Shown: in pieces, positions 11,131 through 22,350 of the stretch
Position numbering within the stretch: position 1 is the stretch's first letter
How the letters are laid out: each line of letters starts with the position of its first letter
Assembly (NCBI RefSeq): GCF_034190915.1
Contig: NW_026947484.1
Span: 81,663,982 to 81,727,981, forward strand
Direction: 5' to 3'
DNA: 64,000 nt
Source: Cavia porcellus
Lineage: Eukaryota > Chordata > Mammalia > Rodentia > Caviidae
Notes under the pieces: model-generated
Seen by the model: only the letters and a program-made list of their open reading frames with translations
Told to the model about the DNA's origin: nothing
Databases searched by the model: none
Position numbers and translations under genes: made by a program

Positions 11131-12126
11131 CTATATACTTATACATATCCAATTATTTCTTATAAGTAAAGATTTATGTCAACAAAACTAAGCTGCATAA
11201 TCATTGATACTAACAATACATGTAATTTATTATGTTTGTCATAATCTTTTTTGTTACTGGCAGATAAGCAACTGAAAAATAACTTGGTAGTACAGAAGAA
11301 TTTGTTAGAGGCAGTAACAAATTGGTAAAACTGTATATATAATGTAAGTTTTTCCCTGAGAACTAGAAGCCTGAAATTATTCTATTAAATAAACAAGTCC
11401 AACCTAAGTTATTTAATGTTATATATTTGCTAAATCAAAAGAAAATAGTCTTTTTTTCTAACATTTGGATTTCTGCAACATAAAACAAGTTTAATCCCAG
11501 CATTTTCCAATACATAATCCTTCACCAAATCTAAGAAAGTCAAATGTCACCTTTTAACTTGGAAGTCAAATTAAGAGATGCTGAAAACTAAGGGATGGGA
11601 AGTGAAAACTGACAGTTATCTCCATCTCACTTCATATATGTGTCCTGTATTTCTTAGTTTAAAAGGCTTTGATGTAAGACAATAACAATCAGAACTTAAA
11701 ACAATGGATACACCTAATCTATACTGAGAGCAGAGATGGGCCAAGAAATTTTCCTGATGAGATGACAACTTTGCTTAACTAAAGAATAAAACAGAAATCC
11801 GCACTTAATATGGCAATATTAGTTATTATATGATTATCATTTATTAATTCAAAACTTAAAATTGTTATATATGCTCCAAATCTGAAAGCTGTAATGGTAA
11901 ATAAGACATGTTCTCTGCCCTCATGGAATAACAATCCAGATGGAGAGTCATCCTAACATATAATATTTTGTTATATTTTGAAATATTATAAACAAATAAT
12001 CAAGGAGCACAAGGAAAAAAGCAATTAATCTGTATTAGGCTTCACTGAAGAAATGATATTTGAGCTGGGTCTCAAACGAATAGAATTCACCTAGACATAG
12101 GAAAAGAAAGAGGCTTTAAGCAGAAA
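11131..12126. other. Intronic sequence with a possible old repeat
   Basis: Mostly unassigned AT-rich DNA. At about 11880-12115 the words ctctgccctcatggaataac and gagctgggtctcaaa resemble an ancient mammal-wide interspersed repeat that I could not name. Confidence 0.4.
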
Positions 12127-12744
12127 TTGAGATGCTTTAGATGTGAAATTGTTCTGTTCTACATATCTTCATTCTATTTATTTCCCCCCTTCCCTTCTTC
12201 CTCCCGTTTTTTCCCCCTGGACCACTTCCCTATTGAAAGAGATCCATCCCTTTGTCCCCTTTTATCTACCCTTTGTTACTCTCTTTGGGCTCTGCCTCAC
12301 TCAAATGAGAGATCCCATAGAGTATTTAAGCTCATGAGTCTGGTTCATTTCACTCAATATTGGATTTTCCAGGTGTCCTGTAGGAGTTGTAAATTTGTCA
12401 TTGTTTATAGTTGAGTACATTCCACTACATATCGACACTGTATTTTATGTACTTGCCTGCTGATACAGGCTGTTTTGGGGATTTAGCAACTACAAAGTGT
12501 GCAGATATAAACATTAGTATGCATCACAATGGTATGATGTCTTAAATTCTTTGGGGAAGGCACCTAGCAGGCGAATAGCTGGTCATGTGGAATTTAAAAT
12601 TTTAGTTCTTTGAGAAATCTTCATACTGATTTCCATGATTGTACTAGTTTACATTCCTCCAACATTACAGGAGGGCATTAAATTACTCCAACAATGGAGG
12701 AGGACTCCTTTTTCATTACAGGCATGCCAGCATTTGTTATTGCT
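12127..12744 (-). mobile_element. L1 ORF2 3' part, antisense, left piece
   Basis: The plus strand reads as reversed L1 ORF2 3' sequence (for example ctcatgagtctggttcattt and tactgatttccatgattgta). It stops at the target duplication 12745-12761 and resumes at 16499, so it is the same L1 split by HAL1-like copy C. Confidence 0.8.
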
Positions 12745-12761
12745 TGATTTCTTAATGATTG
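12745..12761. repeat. Target-site duplication of copy C, 3' side
   Basis: TGATTTCTTAATGATTG, identical to 16482-16498. It flanks the 13-base poly(T) (12762-12774) that is the A tail of the minus-strand element. Confidence 0.93.
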
Positions 12762-14202
12762 TTTTTTTTTTTTTAATTTAAAGAAAAGGAAACGAAAAAA
12801 AATACATGGAAATTAAAAAAAAAAGGGTAGAAATAATTCTAAATTACAGACAAACAAAAGGTAAGAAATTGCCAGTTGATAAGTTACAAATTGTCATCTT
12901 CGAAATGGCTGTTCAGGTTATAGAATTAAAGTATATAGAATGACATTCAAAAAAAAATGACCCTACAAACCATTCTGCTCTATGGCCGAACAAAAGCTCT
13001 GTAATATGATTATCAGTCCCACCTATTTGTTTTACATCTCTAAGAGGATAAGGTTAACCATATCAAAACAGAACAGAACATTTAAAAAAAAAAAATAAAA
13101 AAACAATTTAAAGAAATACAGATTTCAAAGCAAGTCCACTGGAGATCTACCTTATCTATCTAGCTTCTTACAAATAGTTGTCCCTAACTTCACCCACTTT
13201 CTATACTTATTGCATATTATAGAACTAATCAAATCATTACAGGATGATGGAATCTTTTTAGGTCCTCAAGTTCCAAATTAGGGAAGACAATACCAACTAC
13301 CATCGCATCTCTCATTCTCTTTGTGATAGCCGTCCCCATCTCTGCATATGCTGAAGTTGAGCTGAAGAAACCAGTCCAGAGTCATTTTAATCAGCAAGCA
13401 ATAGATTGCTAGAATTTATATTATAATGCTACAAAATAAGCCTCGGGTTTTTCAGGTTTCTTCCTCAGAGTATTTGTTCCTATCCTCTCTGTATTATAGG
13501 GAAAACCAAGTCATAACAAGACAACGAAACAATTTCCTAGATAATCATGCAATGGATAGGACTTATAAAACTATAATATAAATGATCTTCCGTAGCTACT
13601 ATGTTTTCTCTTGTTATTTTCAATAGATTTGTCGACAACACTGGCTTATTATAGTTAAACATACTATCACCTATTTTTATAAAAACTTATCTTTGACTGC
13701 ATTGTAGTATTTGAGAGCTGTTACTGATTCATACCAGTATGGATATCCTTTACATCTTGTCATGCTCAGAGTAGTTTCCTCTACTTTTAGGGTTGATTCT
13801 AACACGCATACCGATTTCTAATAGGATCAGTCAAGGCCAACCAATAGTCTTATGATTCAGATACAATTAAGATCAGTCATAGTAAGACAATGTAAGTAAT
13901 ACAGAATTTCAGCCTAAGTCAATAGGAAAGTAAGGATAGTTGCCGTGGTATAACCTGCTATTTTTGGTTCTAGAGGTCTGTGTCCTCAAATCTGATATGA
14001 GTGGACAGACCAGAACAAATTTAATTCAATCTAAATATGTCACTAGGACTACTGTGTCTTTTAAATCGTTATACACCATTAGCAATGACCTCTGCTTTTT
14101 TTTTTTTTTTAAATATAGTTTCAGAGCTGTCTCTACTAAAGACTAGCTTACCGTCTCTGCCTCATGTCTGCTACTCCACTTTTCTGCTATAATTTGTCCA
14201 CC

Positions 14203-15303
14203 TTATTCCCTCATTCCATGGTCTGCCCCGTTCACTGAGGCTTCTCTGCCACTGTAGCTGTAATCCTGATATCTCTTCCTCTCTTTCTCTGTAATGTCCT
14301 TCAGCGCTCTCTGTAGGGTTGGATTGGTGGCCACGAACTCCCACAGTTCCTCCTTGTCTTGAAAGTATTTTATTTCTTCATTAATTTTTAGAGAGAGTTT
14401 TGACGGATATATGAACTTAGGTTGCATATTTTTTTCCTTCAGGACTTGGAATATTTCTCCCCACTCCCTTCTTGACTTAAGAGTTTGTGATGATAAGTCT
14501 GCTGTTATTTTGATAGATTTCCCGTTATAGGTAACCTGCATCCTTTCTCTGGCTGCTTTTAATATTCTGTTTTTTTGGTGGATTTCTGGGATCTCGATTA
14601 TTATATGCCTAGGTGTAGATCTGTTTTGGTTGTAGGTAGCTGGCGTTCTGTATGCTTCTTTTATCTGGATATCATTTCTTTTTGCTATACGTGGGAAATT
14701 TTGCTTTAATATCTCTGTGAATATTTTTTGTATTTCATTTTTGGATGTTCCTGCTTCCTCACTCACATTCTTTATCCTTAGGTTATGTATCTTTTTATCA
14801 TCTTCCAGTTTTAGAATTGCTTCTTTCTGGTTCCTTGTTATTTTTAAGAGGCTTTTTCTTTCACGTTCATAAGCCCTAAATCTCTCTTCAAGTTTCAGAA
14901 GGTTGTCTTTAGTTTCTGTCAAGGCATTTTGCCAATATTCAATGGAGTTCTGAGTTTCCTGATATTCTCTTTGGATCTGTTTCATGTATTCTAAGTTATG
15001 CTTAAATTCTTCTTCAGATGCTTCTCTTTCTTTTCTGATTTCCTCAGTTCTTCCATCTGTGTTCTCTTGGGCAGGGCTTGTCATTTCTTTAATTAATCTC
15101 TTTATATCTTGGCTCACTTGGATCAGGAGTACATCTTTAAATTCCTCTATGAGATCATGTAAGTACTTTTTAATTTCGGCTGATGCTGTGTCGAGTAGAG
15201 GATGGTTACTGTGCTTGTTCTCTTCAGTGTTTAGTTCTCTTGGGTTTAATTTCTCCTGTTGAACAGCTGGAGGTTTTTTTTTTTTATTTTTATCTCTTGT
15301 CAT
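14203..15303 (-). CDS. Intact L1-type ORF1 protein of HAL1-like copy C
   Basis: An open frame of 366 codons runs from ATG (15303) to TAA (14203). Residues 1-40 are basic and polar (MTRDKNKKKKPPAVQQEK). A long charged helical stretch, about residues 45-180, is a likely trimeric coiled coil. The RRM-like part follows with LRIKNVSEE (185-193) and PRHIIIEIPE (241-250). The C-terminal domain has ITADLSSQTLKSRREWGEIF (276-295) and YPSKLSL (309-315), all hallmarks of mammalian L1 ORF1p. Total length is close to mouse and human ORF1p (about 340-370). The protein is expected to bind L1-type RNA and act as a chaperone in the retrotransposition particle. It has no downstream ORF2 partner. An open frame and intact duplication argue for a recent insertion; expression is unknown. 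Confidence 0.88.
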   Translation of the reverse strand: MTRDKNKKKKPPAVQQEKLNPRELNTEENKHSNHPLLDTASAEIKKYLHDLIEEFKDVLLIQVSQDIKRLIKEMTSPAQENTDGRTEEIRKEREASEEEFKHNLEYMKQIQREYQETQNSIEYWQNALTETKDNLLKLEERFRAYERERKSLLKITRNQKEAILKLEDDKKIHNLRIKNVSEEAGTSKNEIQKIFTEILKQNFPRIAKRNDIQIKEAYRTPATYNQNRSTPRHIIIEIPEIHQKNRILKAARERMQVTYNGKSIKITADLSSQTLKSRREWGEIFQVLKEKNMQPKFIYPSKLSLKINEEIKYFQDKEELWEFVATNPTLQRALKDITEKERKRYQDYSYSGREASVNGADHGMRE

Positions 15304-16481
15304 GTTTCTGGTTTCTTTCAGACTGTCCTGGAGTTCTCTGGCCCTCCCCGAATTGCTTAGGGCCTTTCAGAAGCGTGCTGGCTTGAGTTTTTGCTTTCCT
15401 CCCCAATTTGCTGTTATCTGGGGAAGGCTGGGATGTAGGGGCGGTACAGTCTAGACTCTAGCCTCTGTGTCAGTTAGTTCATAAATTAGGCTGTACTTTC
15501 TGGTTGTCACTGAGTTGTGACTATTTTGTATCTGCTTATTGGGCCCCAAGCAGAGGCTTGGTTTAGCCCCAGTAGCTCCTGCCAGTTCTCTTTGAATCAA
15601 AAGCAGCTGGGTAATGGCACAGGATTCTGCCCAGGTCCCAGTCGTTCTCTTCCAAACCTCTCTGTGATAGGTGCACCAGAAAAGCAGATCTGCCCAAAAC
15701 AAAGATGGCTCCCACTAAGTTCTCTGTGTGGAGCTGAAGCCAACAAGTAATCAGGCTCTGCCAGGACTTAAGATGTCTTCCACCAGCCCTCCCTACAGGG
15801 CGACCTGGTGATGTCACTAAGCTGCGATTTCTGCCGCCAGGCTAATATGTCTGCACCAGATTCTGTGTTATTGATTTCCCCGTGGTGGCGGGCCAGCTGT
15901 TCTCTGGTCAAACCCAGCAGCGGCGGGGTTTTCTGTACTCACCAGGGTCCGGTGCAAGTCCTCGTTCCGGGACCGCCGCACACCAAGCTGTCCACTTTTC
16001 CCCCACTCGCGGCTCAGCGCTGACCGGTCAGATTTCTGTGCACCGTTTAGATTTGAATCGCCAGAGCTTTGTACATCCGCTCTGGTGCAGCGGTGCAGAA
16101 CTGGCTGCTACTTGGAGTCTCGATCTGGGTCTCAGTTTCCCGCGGTCTCCAAAAGCAACTCAGCTTTTCGTGCTGGGTCCACGAGTCTGTTTGTTGATTT
16201 AAGGGCGCGGGATTTGTAGCCTCCGGTCTCAGCACGACTTTAAATCCTCCAATTGTACTGTCTTGGTTAATAAGAATCGCTATCGATTTGTTTGGTCCTC
16301 TCCATGCTGTCTTTTTTTATCTTTGAGTTTGAATTCTCTGGAGAGATTCTTCGCTCGATCCCCTAGCTCGCCGCCATTTTCCAATCCATTGTGAAGCTTG
16401 AGGGTCTCCTAGGGCCTTGTAGAGTTCACAGAAAGTGGCGCATCCAGCTAGGGTACACTCTGCAAGGTGCTAGGGGAAAGC
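15304..16481 (-). promoter_or_regulatory. 5'UTR of HAL1-like copy C, probable internal promoter
   Basis: This 1178-bp leader is much richer in G+C and CpG than the flanking intron, as expected of an L1-type internal promoter region. Near its start the minus strand reads ggaaaatggcggcgagctag; AAAATGGCGGC resembles a YY1 site, which many L1 5'UTRs have. Promoter activity is inferred. Confidence 0.6.
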
Positions 16482-16498
16482 TGATTTCTTAATGATTG
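16482..16498. repeat. Target-site duplication of copy C, 5' side
   Basis: TGATTTCTTAATGATTG, identical to 12745-12761, directly abutting the 5' end of the element at 16481. Confidence 0.93.
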
Positions 16499-16520
16499 CC
16501 ATTCTTTCTGGAGTAAGATG

Positions 16521-16610
16521 GAAAGTGCCCGCGGGTCTTGAACCACCGGACCAATCTGCCCCGGCAGTTGGGAAGCCAGACTCAAAGGAACCGCTGGGCT
16601 AAAGCCAGCT
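16521..16610 (-). pseudogene. Vault RNA-like retro-insertion
   Basis: The minus strand reads AGCTGGCTTTAGCCCAGCGG at the 5' end and GGTGGTTCAAGACCCGCGGG near the 3' end. These match the box A region (GGCTGGCTTTAGCTCAGCGG) and box B region (GTTCGAGACCCGCGGG) of mammalian vault RNA. The centre is diverged, as vault RNA centres are. Length is about 90 nt. It sits inside L1 sequence with no clear target duplication. Vault RNAs are Pol III transcripts of the vault particle; this copy is presumably dead. Confidence 0.8.
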
Positions 16611-17573
16611 CTTAGCATTGTTTTAATTTGCATTTCTCTAATGGCCAGAGATGTGGAAATTTTTTAAATATATTTGTTGACTATTTGCATTTTTTCCTAT
16701 GTGAAAGTATCTGCTCCTTTCTCTTGCTATTTTTTGACTCAGTCTTTAACTTCAGGCAGTATTAATTTTTTTGTGTTCTTGGATCAGATAGTTGAATGTG
16801 TTTAGTGAGGTTTCTATGTCCTCATTTCTGCTCCACTGATCCACATGTCTGTTTCTATTCCAGTACCATGCCATTTTTATTACTATTGCTTTGTACTATA
16901 GCTTGAAGTCATGTATTTCTACGCCTCCTACTTTGTTCTTTTTGCCCCAAATTGCTTTTGCTACTCTTTAATCTCTTTTGGCTCCATATGAATTTTAAAA
17001 TGGTTTTCTCTAGTTCTGTAAAATATGCTGTTGTATTTTGATTGGCACTGCATTGAATCTGTGTAACAGTTTGGGAAGTACATTCAATATCGATCTGTCT
17101 ATTCAGGAGAAGTTGGTATCTTTCCATTTCCTGATACCTTCCCTCAATTTTCTTTTTCAGAGTATGTAGTTTTCTTCAGAGAGGTCTTTTACGTCCTTGG
17201 TTAGGTTAATTCCTAGGCATTTCATTTTTCTTCAAGCTACTGTGGATTGTACTGTTTTCATAATTTCCTTCTCAATTAGTACATTATTGGTATACACAAA
17301 TGCTAAATGACTTTGCTGTGTTGATCTTTTATCCTGCTACATTGCTGAAATGGGTTACTAATTCCAAGAGTTTTTTGGTGGAATTTGGGTCTTCTATGCA
17401 GATCATGTCATCCATAAATAATAATTTGAGTTCTTCCTTTCTTATATAATAATTTGAATTCTTCCTTTTACTTCTTTCTCTTGCCTGTTCCAACTAATGT
17501 TTCAAGTACTGTTTTGAATAGAAGCAATTATAGCAGACATCCCTGTCTTGTTTCTGATTTTAGAGGAAACACT

Positions 17574-17657
17574 TTATTTTTGGTACCGGGGAATCAAACT
17601 CACGACTTTGTGCTTGCTAGGCAGGCACTTGTGAGGCTGAGCTAAATCCCCAGCCCC
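17574..17657 (-). mobile_element. ID-like tRNA SINE inserted in L1
   Basis: Plus strand TTTTTGGTACCGGGGAATCA ... GAGCTAAATCCCCAGCCCC, the complement of the window's common ID-like family. Confidence 0.9.
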
Positions 17658-18825
17658 AATTTTTTTCATTTATTATTATTTCAGCTCTTGGTTTGCCATA
17701 AATAGCTTTCATCATACTCAGGTATGGTCGTTCTATACCTGTTTTCTTCAGGGTAATTTTTTTTTATATGAAGGGGTGTTGGGTTTTGTTGAAAACCTGT
17801 TCTGCATCTATTAATACGATCACATGGTTTTTTACCTTGCTTCTTTATATGTGATGCTTTAATTTACTGATTTATGTATGTTGAGCCATTTTTGCAAAAA
17901 TGGGATGAAACCTCCTTGATCATGGTGTATGATATTCTTGATGATTTGCTGCATTTTATCTTTTGAGAATTTTTGCATCTATGTTCATTAATGAGATGGT
18001 CCACAGTTCTCTTTTTTATTTGGGGCACTGTCCACTTTTGTGATCAGGGTGATACCGGCTTTCATAAATGAATTTGGGAGTATGTCATACTTTTAAATTT
18101 CTCTGACAAGCTTTAAGAGTATTTGTAATGTAACAAAGTTTTTTGCAGAATTCAGAAGTGACTACCCAGGCTTTTTTTCAGTTGGTAGATTCTTTAATAC
18201 TATATCAATTTCATTACTTGTTATTAGGTTGTTAAGCATCTTTATGTCTTTTGCTAATCTGTTGGAATATAAATTTTTAATTAGGTATTGTCTTCTGGAT
18301 TTCCACTGTGTTTGCTATGATTTTACCTTTTTTATTTCCAATTGCATTGATGTCTTTTCTTTCTCTTGGTAAATCTGGCTAAGAGCTTATCTATTTTATT
18401 TAGTCTTTCAAAAAACCAGCGCTTCAACTTATTGACTTTTTTTTTTTTTTTTACTGTTTTTATGGTCTCAATTTCATTGATTTCCCCTGTCATCTTTATA
18501 ATTTCTCTCTTTAATTTTGGCTTGAGGCTGGGTTTTTTTGCTTCTTAAGTGTCTTAAGATTTCTCATAAGTTATTTATTTGGCTTGTTCTGTTTCTTCTA
18601 AGTGTCCATTGATTGCAATGAATTTTCCTCTTAGAAATGCTTTCATGGAGTTTCTCAAGCTTTGGTGAATTGTACAGTCACTGTCATTAACTCTGGAAAC
18701 TTTTTGATATCTTCTGTGATTCATTGGCTGTTCAGGAGTAAAAGATCATCACATCATTGGACATTTATTAATTCTATGGTTTTTATCACTGATTCTTAAC
18801 CTTTTTGAGTTGTGGCTTTCTTTCG

Positions 18826-18918
18826 ATTTTTTGGGGGTGGGAGGGTACTAGGAATCAAATTCAGGACCTTGCACTTGCCACACAATGGGGTGTTGTGCCA
18901 TTGAGCCATATCCGTGGC
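18826..18918 (-). mobile_element. ID-like tRNA SINE, diverged
   Basis: GGTACTAGGAATCAAATTCA, GGACCTTGCACTTGCC and TTGAGCCATATCCGTGGC. Flanked by imperfect copies of GAGTYRTGGCTTYCT at about 18812 and 18919. Confidence 0.75.
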
Positions 18919-18949
18919 TGAGTCATGGCTTCCTGACAACATAGTGAAG

Positions 18950-19459
18950 TTTTATATTCCCTTGCTAAAAAAAAAAAACCCAAAAAACTAACAGATGTAC
19001 ATACGTGATATAGAACTCTGATAAACAAGACTTAAACCTTATAAAGGCTTAAAGCTCACACTGAAGTGTAAAAAAGGCAAAATTTTAAAAATTAACCAAA
19101 TAGCTATGAGGTCAATATAATACTCTGATAAAGTGCAAATCACTATTGTGAGAGATAACCAGTGATATTTTATTACTCCCCAAAATCAAATCATATAGCT
19201 GTGTCTATACAGAGTCTGCCAAAAAATGTATATATCTGGATAAGAAAAACCCGTGTAAGTATCTTACTACTAAATGTATTGAGACAGCATGAGAAGTTAC
19301 CTTTGGCCTCTATAATTACAAGAAGTATTCAAAATGGTGGCCATTAGCTTCCAGGCATTTACTAGTATGATGATCTGCTGAAATGTGTATATATTTTTTT
19401 TGGTGGATTCTGTAGAGCACTCTCAGATAATTTTATGGGTTCTATTTAGATGTCCCTCA
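18950..19459. other. Intronic sequence, no recognised feature
   Basis: AT-rich stretch including a short A run near 18967. Nothing recognised on either strand. Confidence 0.5.
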
Positions 19460-19786
19460 AGGGCCTCATGCATTCTTAGATGGGGCTCTTGGAAGGTTAA
19501 TAGGATTATGAGGTTTATAGCTGATTTGCTGTTAGGTGGTAGGGTTCACTGGTGGTATGGCCTGAAAAATCTCTCTCTCCTGGCTCTTTCCTTGAACTCT
19601 GCTTCCAGGTCATCATACAGTAAGCAGCTTTCCCTTTGTTATGCTCCTCTGCCATGCTGCCCTGTCTTAGAGTCAGTGGACTATGAATTAAAATCTCTAC
19701 ACACTGTGAGCCAAAACAAACCTTTTCTCCTTTAAGTTGCCGGTGTCAAGTATTGTATCCTAGCAACAAGAAAAATGACTAAGACA
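19460..19786 (+). mobile_element. MaLR-type LTR (ERVL-MaLR), partial
   Basis: The 3' part reads CACTGTGAGCCAAAACAAAC, CTTTTCTCCTTTAAG, then TGACTAAGACA, the standard 3' end of MaLR LTRs (polyadenylation region and terminal CA). The upstream boundary is unclear. Old solo-LTR-like remnant. Confidence 0.75.
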
Positions 19787-20521
19787 ACAGTTTATTCAAA
19801 ATTGTACATATAACTTACTTTTAATAAAATCTAACTTTTACTATAGAAGTAAAATATAGGATATATAAATATAGAAAAATTAAAAGAAAAAGAAAAATAC
19901 CCAGCCAGAATCCTTTTTACTTAGCAATAACCCCTATTAATGTTTTGTTGGTTTTTCTCAATCTTTTTCTCAGAACATATATACTTAATATCTTGTTTTT
20001 AAGCACAATTAATTTTGAAATGTTCACAATCTCAGGGGGAAAAATAAAGTAATAAGTTTACTGATAGATAATGTTACCACTGGGGCTTATAATGTTTCCC
20101 AATTAAAAACAAAAAAATCTAAGGTAATTTAATATTAATTTTTTAAATTCAAAATATTATGCAAGTTCCTATGAAGTGAAAATGGCTATTATTTGTTCTA
20201 GATAATTCTAAATTTACTAATAGCCACTCTAGTTTTCTTCTGGGAAGTAAAAACAAATAAAAAGATACCACTACATGAGAAACAAACTATAAGGCAAAAC
20301 ATATTGGCCTCTATTATTTTTATTATATAAATTCTAAATCATTCTTAAATCAATATTTTTAAATAGAACAAAACCTCTTTAAAGCAATAAAGTCTATGTT
20401 TATAGTCTTTCACACAAAGTCTTTTTACTTATACTAGAATGATTCTTCTCAGTTCATTAACTACCTCTTTTCAAGCTGCTCAGCTTTTAATATATGTATG
20501 TACATATGTATTTATTTATTT

Positions 20522-20640
20522 ATGGCTTTTTGAGACAAGGTCTTGCTGTGTAGTTCAGACTGGCCTTGAACTCACTGTATCCCCCGACTGTGATGCCTCT
20601 CAGATGCTGGGATCACTGACATGCACCACCACACCCAGCC
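20522..20640 (-). mobile_element. B1-type SINE
   Basis: Plus strand TTTTTGAGACAAGGTCTTGC, TGGCCTTGAACTCACTG and ATGCACCACCACACCCAGCC. Confidence 0.9.
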
Positions 20641-22059
20641 ATATTATATACACATTTTAATCTTGATCCTTCTAATCATTTTTTTACTAGTTTGAAGACA
20701 ATTAATCCTCATATAAATTTTGTCTTTGGTCTCCCTTGTATTTTTATTCGACTCTGTCCTATGTACTCTCATTTCTTCAACCACCAGTGCTCTACAGCTT
20801 AAGCCTTCATTAAACATCTCTAGTCTTCATTACTATGATGAATCTCATATGAATCCTAATAATCCTCAGCTGGCTATATTCAAATGAATGCTTCCTATCA
20901 TGTTCCCTCCGCACCCCATCTTCTGGGTGCAAATGATCCAATCCACTTAGACATCATGACTTTCATATTCCTCATTTGGTGCTTTGTCACTTACTACTTG
21001 CATCTGCTGAATAAAATTGAGGAATTTGCCTTTGTTTTCTACTATTTACGCCTTGATAGAATTAACTCATTAACCTTTGAATTGAATTCCTTCTTTTATT
21101 CTTTCATTTCTACCTTCAAACCTCAAAATACACCTAACATCATCATATCATGCACAAGTTAAAACTTGTGATGGATTTACATTTAGATTTTAAACTTCAC
21201 AGTTAACATTAAAATTTTTCAAAATTGGTCCCAGCCTACCTTTTTAGATGTCTCTGCCACTGTAGGTCTTCTCCATGTATACCCTAACCACTGGGAATTC
21301 ATTAATTTCTGATTAATGAAACGTCTTTACTTTGATTATTGCACTTAAAACACTTCCTGGGCTTTCTCTAAATAACATAATTTTTTTATTAAAAAAAGAA
21401 TGGTTATTACAACTAGAACTATTGGAATATCAAGCTCTAATGCTCCCCCAGAATATTCTGTACTCATGTACCCCCATATCTTTTTAATTGTACTTTTGTT
21501 TCCTATCAACTTAAAATAGGGAACAAGATCATGTTTACCACTGTATCATAGGGCTTTAGATTACCGAGAATAACACAACTCAAATAATTGTTCAATGAGC
21601 TCCTCAATGTCACCTTGCAGAATTCTACCCAAATTTAAAAATGTAGCTCAAAACTAGAATTAAATCTAGGCAAGAGCTGTACTACTGAGCTATACCCCCT
21701 GAATAAACATAGTAAAATATTTTAATCTCAGCTCCTCTAACATTGATAATCCTCCCTGGTTTATTCATCACAGTAGACCTCAAATTATGCTCCCTTTGAA
21801 CATAGTAATTTCACAAGTTGAACTAAGATTTACTATCAAAAATTCAAAAGTGATTATGTTTTCCCAACTTGTAAAGGAAAATCAGGGGGGGAAAAACCCC
21901 TTCAAATACGGGCTTCCTCCCATAATTGGTTTTAAACCTTTTGAACTTTTTAGCAAAACATTCTGCGACATAACTAAATATATCAACTTTTCAAGGTGTT
22001 GTTCTATGGAAATAATGTGATGACTTCTAAGTGTTTTGACACCAGCACAAATTTGAGAA
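20641..22059. other. Intronic sequence, mostly unassigned
   Basis: AT-rich DNA without a recognised gene. Its segment 21309-21440 recurs at 22178-22415 (see findings). Confidence 0.5.
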
Positions 22060-22190
22060 TCACAGCTTTAACGTATTTTGCCTTTTACCACGTCTGTTTC
22101 TTCTACCAGCTCTTAAACCTTTTGGGGGCAGGGACTGTCTCTCAAGTCCCAGAACAAACCAAGTGCTTAATAAATGTCTGATTAATGAAA
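22060..22190 (+). repeat. L2-like 3' end remnant
   Basis: TTGGGGGCAGGGACTGTCTC, followed by CCCAGAACAA and GTGCTTAATAAATGTCTGAT, resembles the L2 LINE 3' end as I remember it. Confidence 0.5.
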
Positions 22191-22253
22191 CTCCTCTATG
22201 TTCATCATTGCACTTAAACATTCTCTGGGTCTTCTCTAAGTAACATAATTTTT

Positions 22254-22350
22254 TTTGGTCTTTTTTTCATTTTTATTGGTACCGGAGATCGAACTCACGA
22301 CCACTTGCTTGCAAGGCAGGTACTTATGCCGTTGAGCTAAATCCCCAGCC
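22254..22350 (-). mobile_element. ID-like tRNA SINE with 15-bp target duplication
   Basis: Complement of the ID-like family (TTGGTACCGGAGATCGAACT ... GAGCTAAATCCCCAGCC), flanked by AGTAACATAATTTTT at 22239-22253 and 22351-22365. Confidence 0.95.

Larger units (their letters stand above)
12762..16481 (-). mobile_element. HAL1-like (ORF1-only L1) element, copy C, full length
   Basis: A 3720-bp insertion bounded by a perfect 17-bp duplication. On the minus strand it has a 5'UTR of 1178 bp (16481-15304), ORF1 (15303-14203) and a 1.4-kb 3'UTR ending in poly(A). The 1.4 kb after ORF1 is too short for ORF2 and no ORF2-like frame is present. The 3'UTR contains phrases such as ttcctattgacttaggctgaaattctgtat that parallel the 3'UTRs of copies A and B. 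The 5'UTR differs from theirs, so C belongs to another subfamily. It inserted into an older L1 in BRD10 intron 1, in the same direction as the gene. Mobilisation must have used L1 ORF2 protein in trans. Confidence 0.9.
16499..18785 (-). mobile_element. L1 ORF2 fragment, antisense, right piece
   Basis: This continues the L1 interrupted by copy C. The minus strand encodes decayed ORF2 such as [14 protein letters not shown] near 17000. It also carries a vault-RNA-like insert (16521-16610) and an ID SINE (17574-17657). It ends near 18785. Confidence 0.85.
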
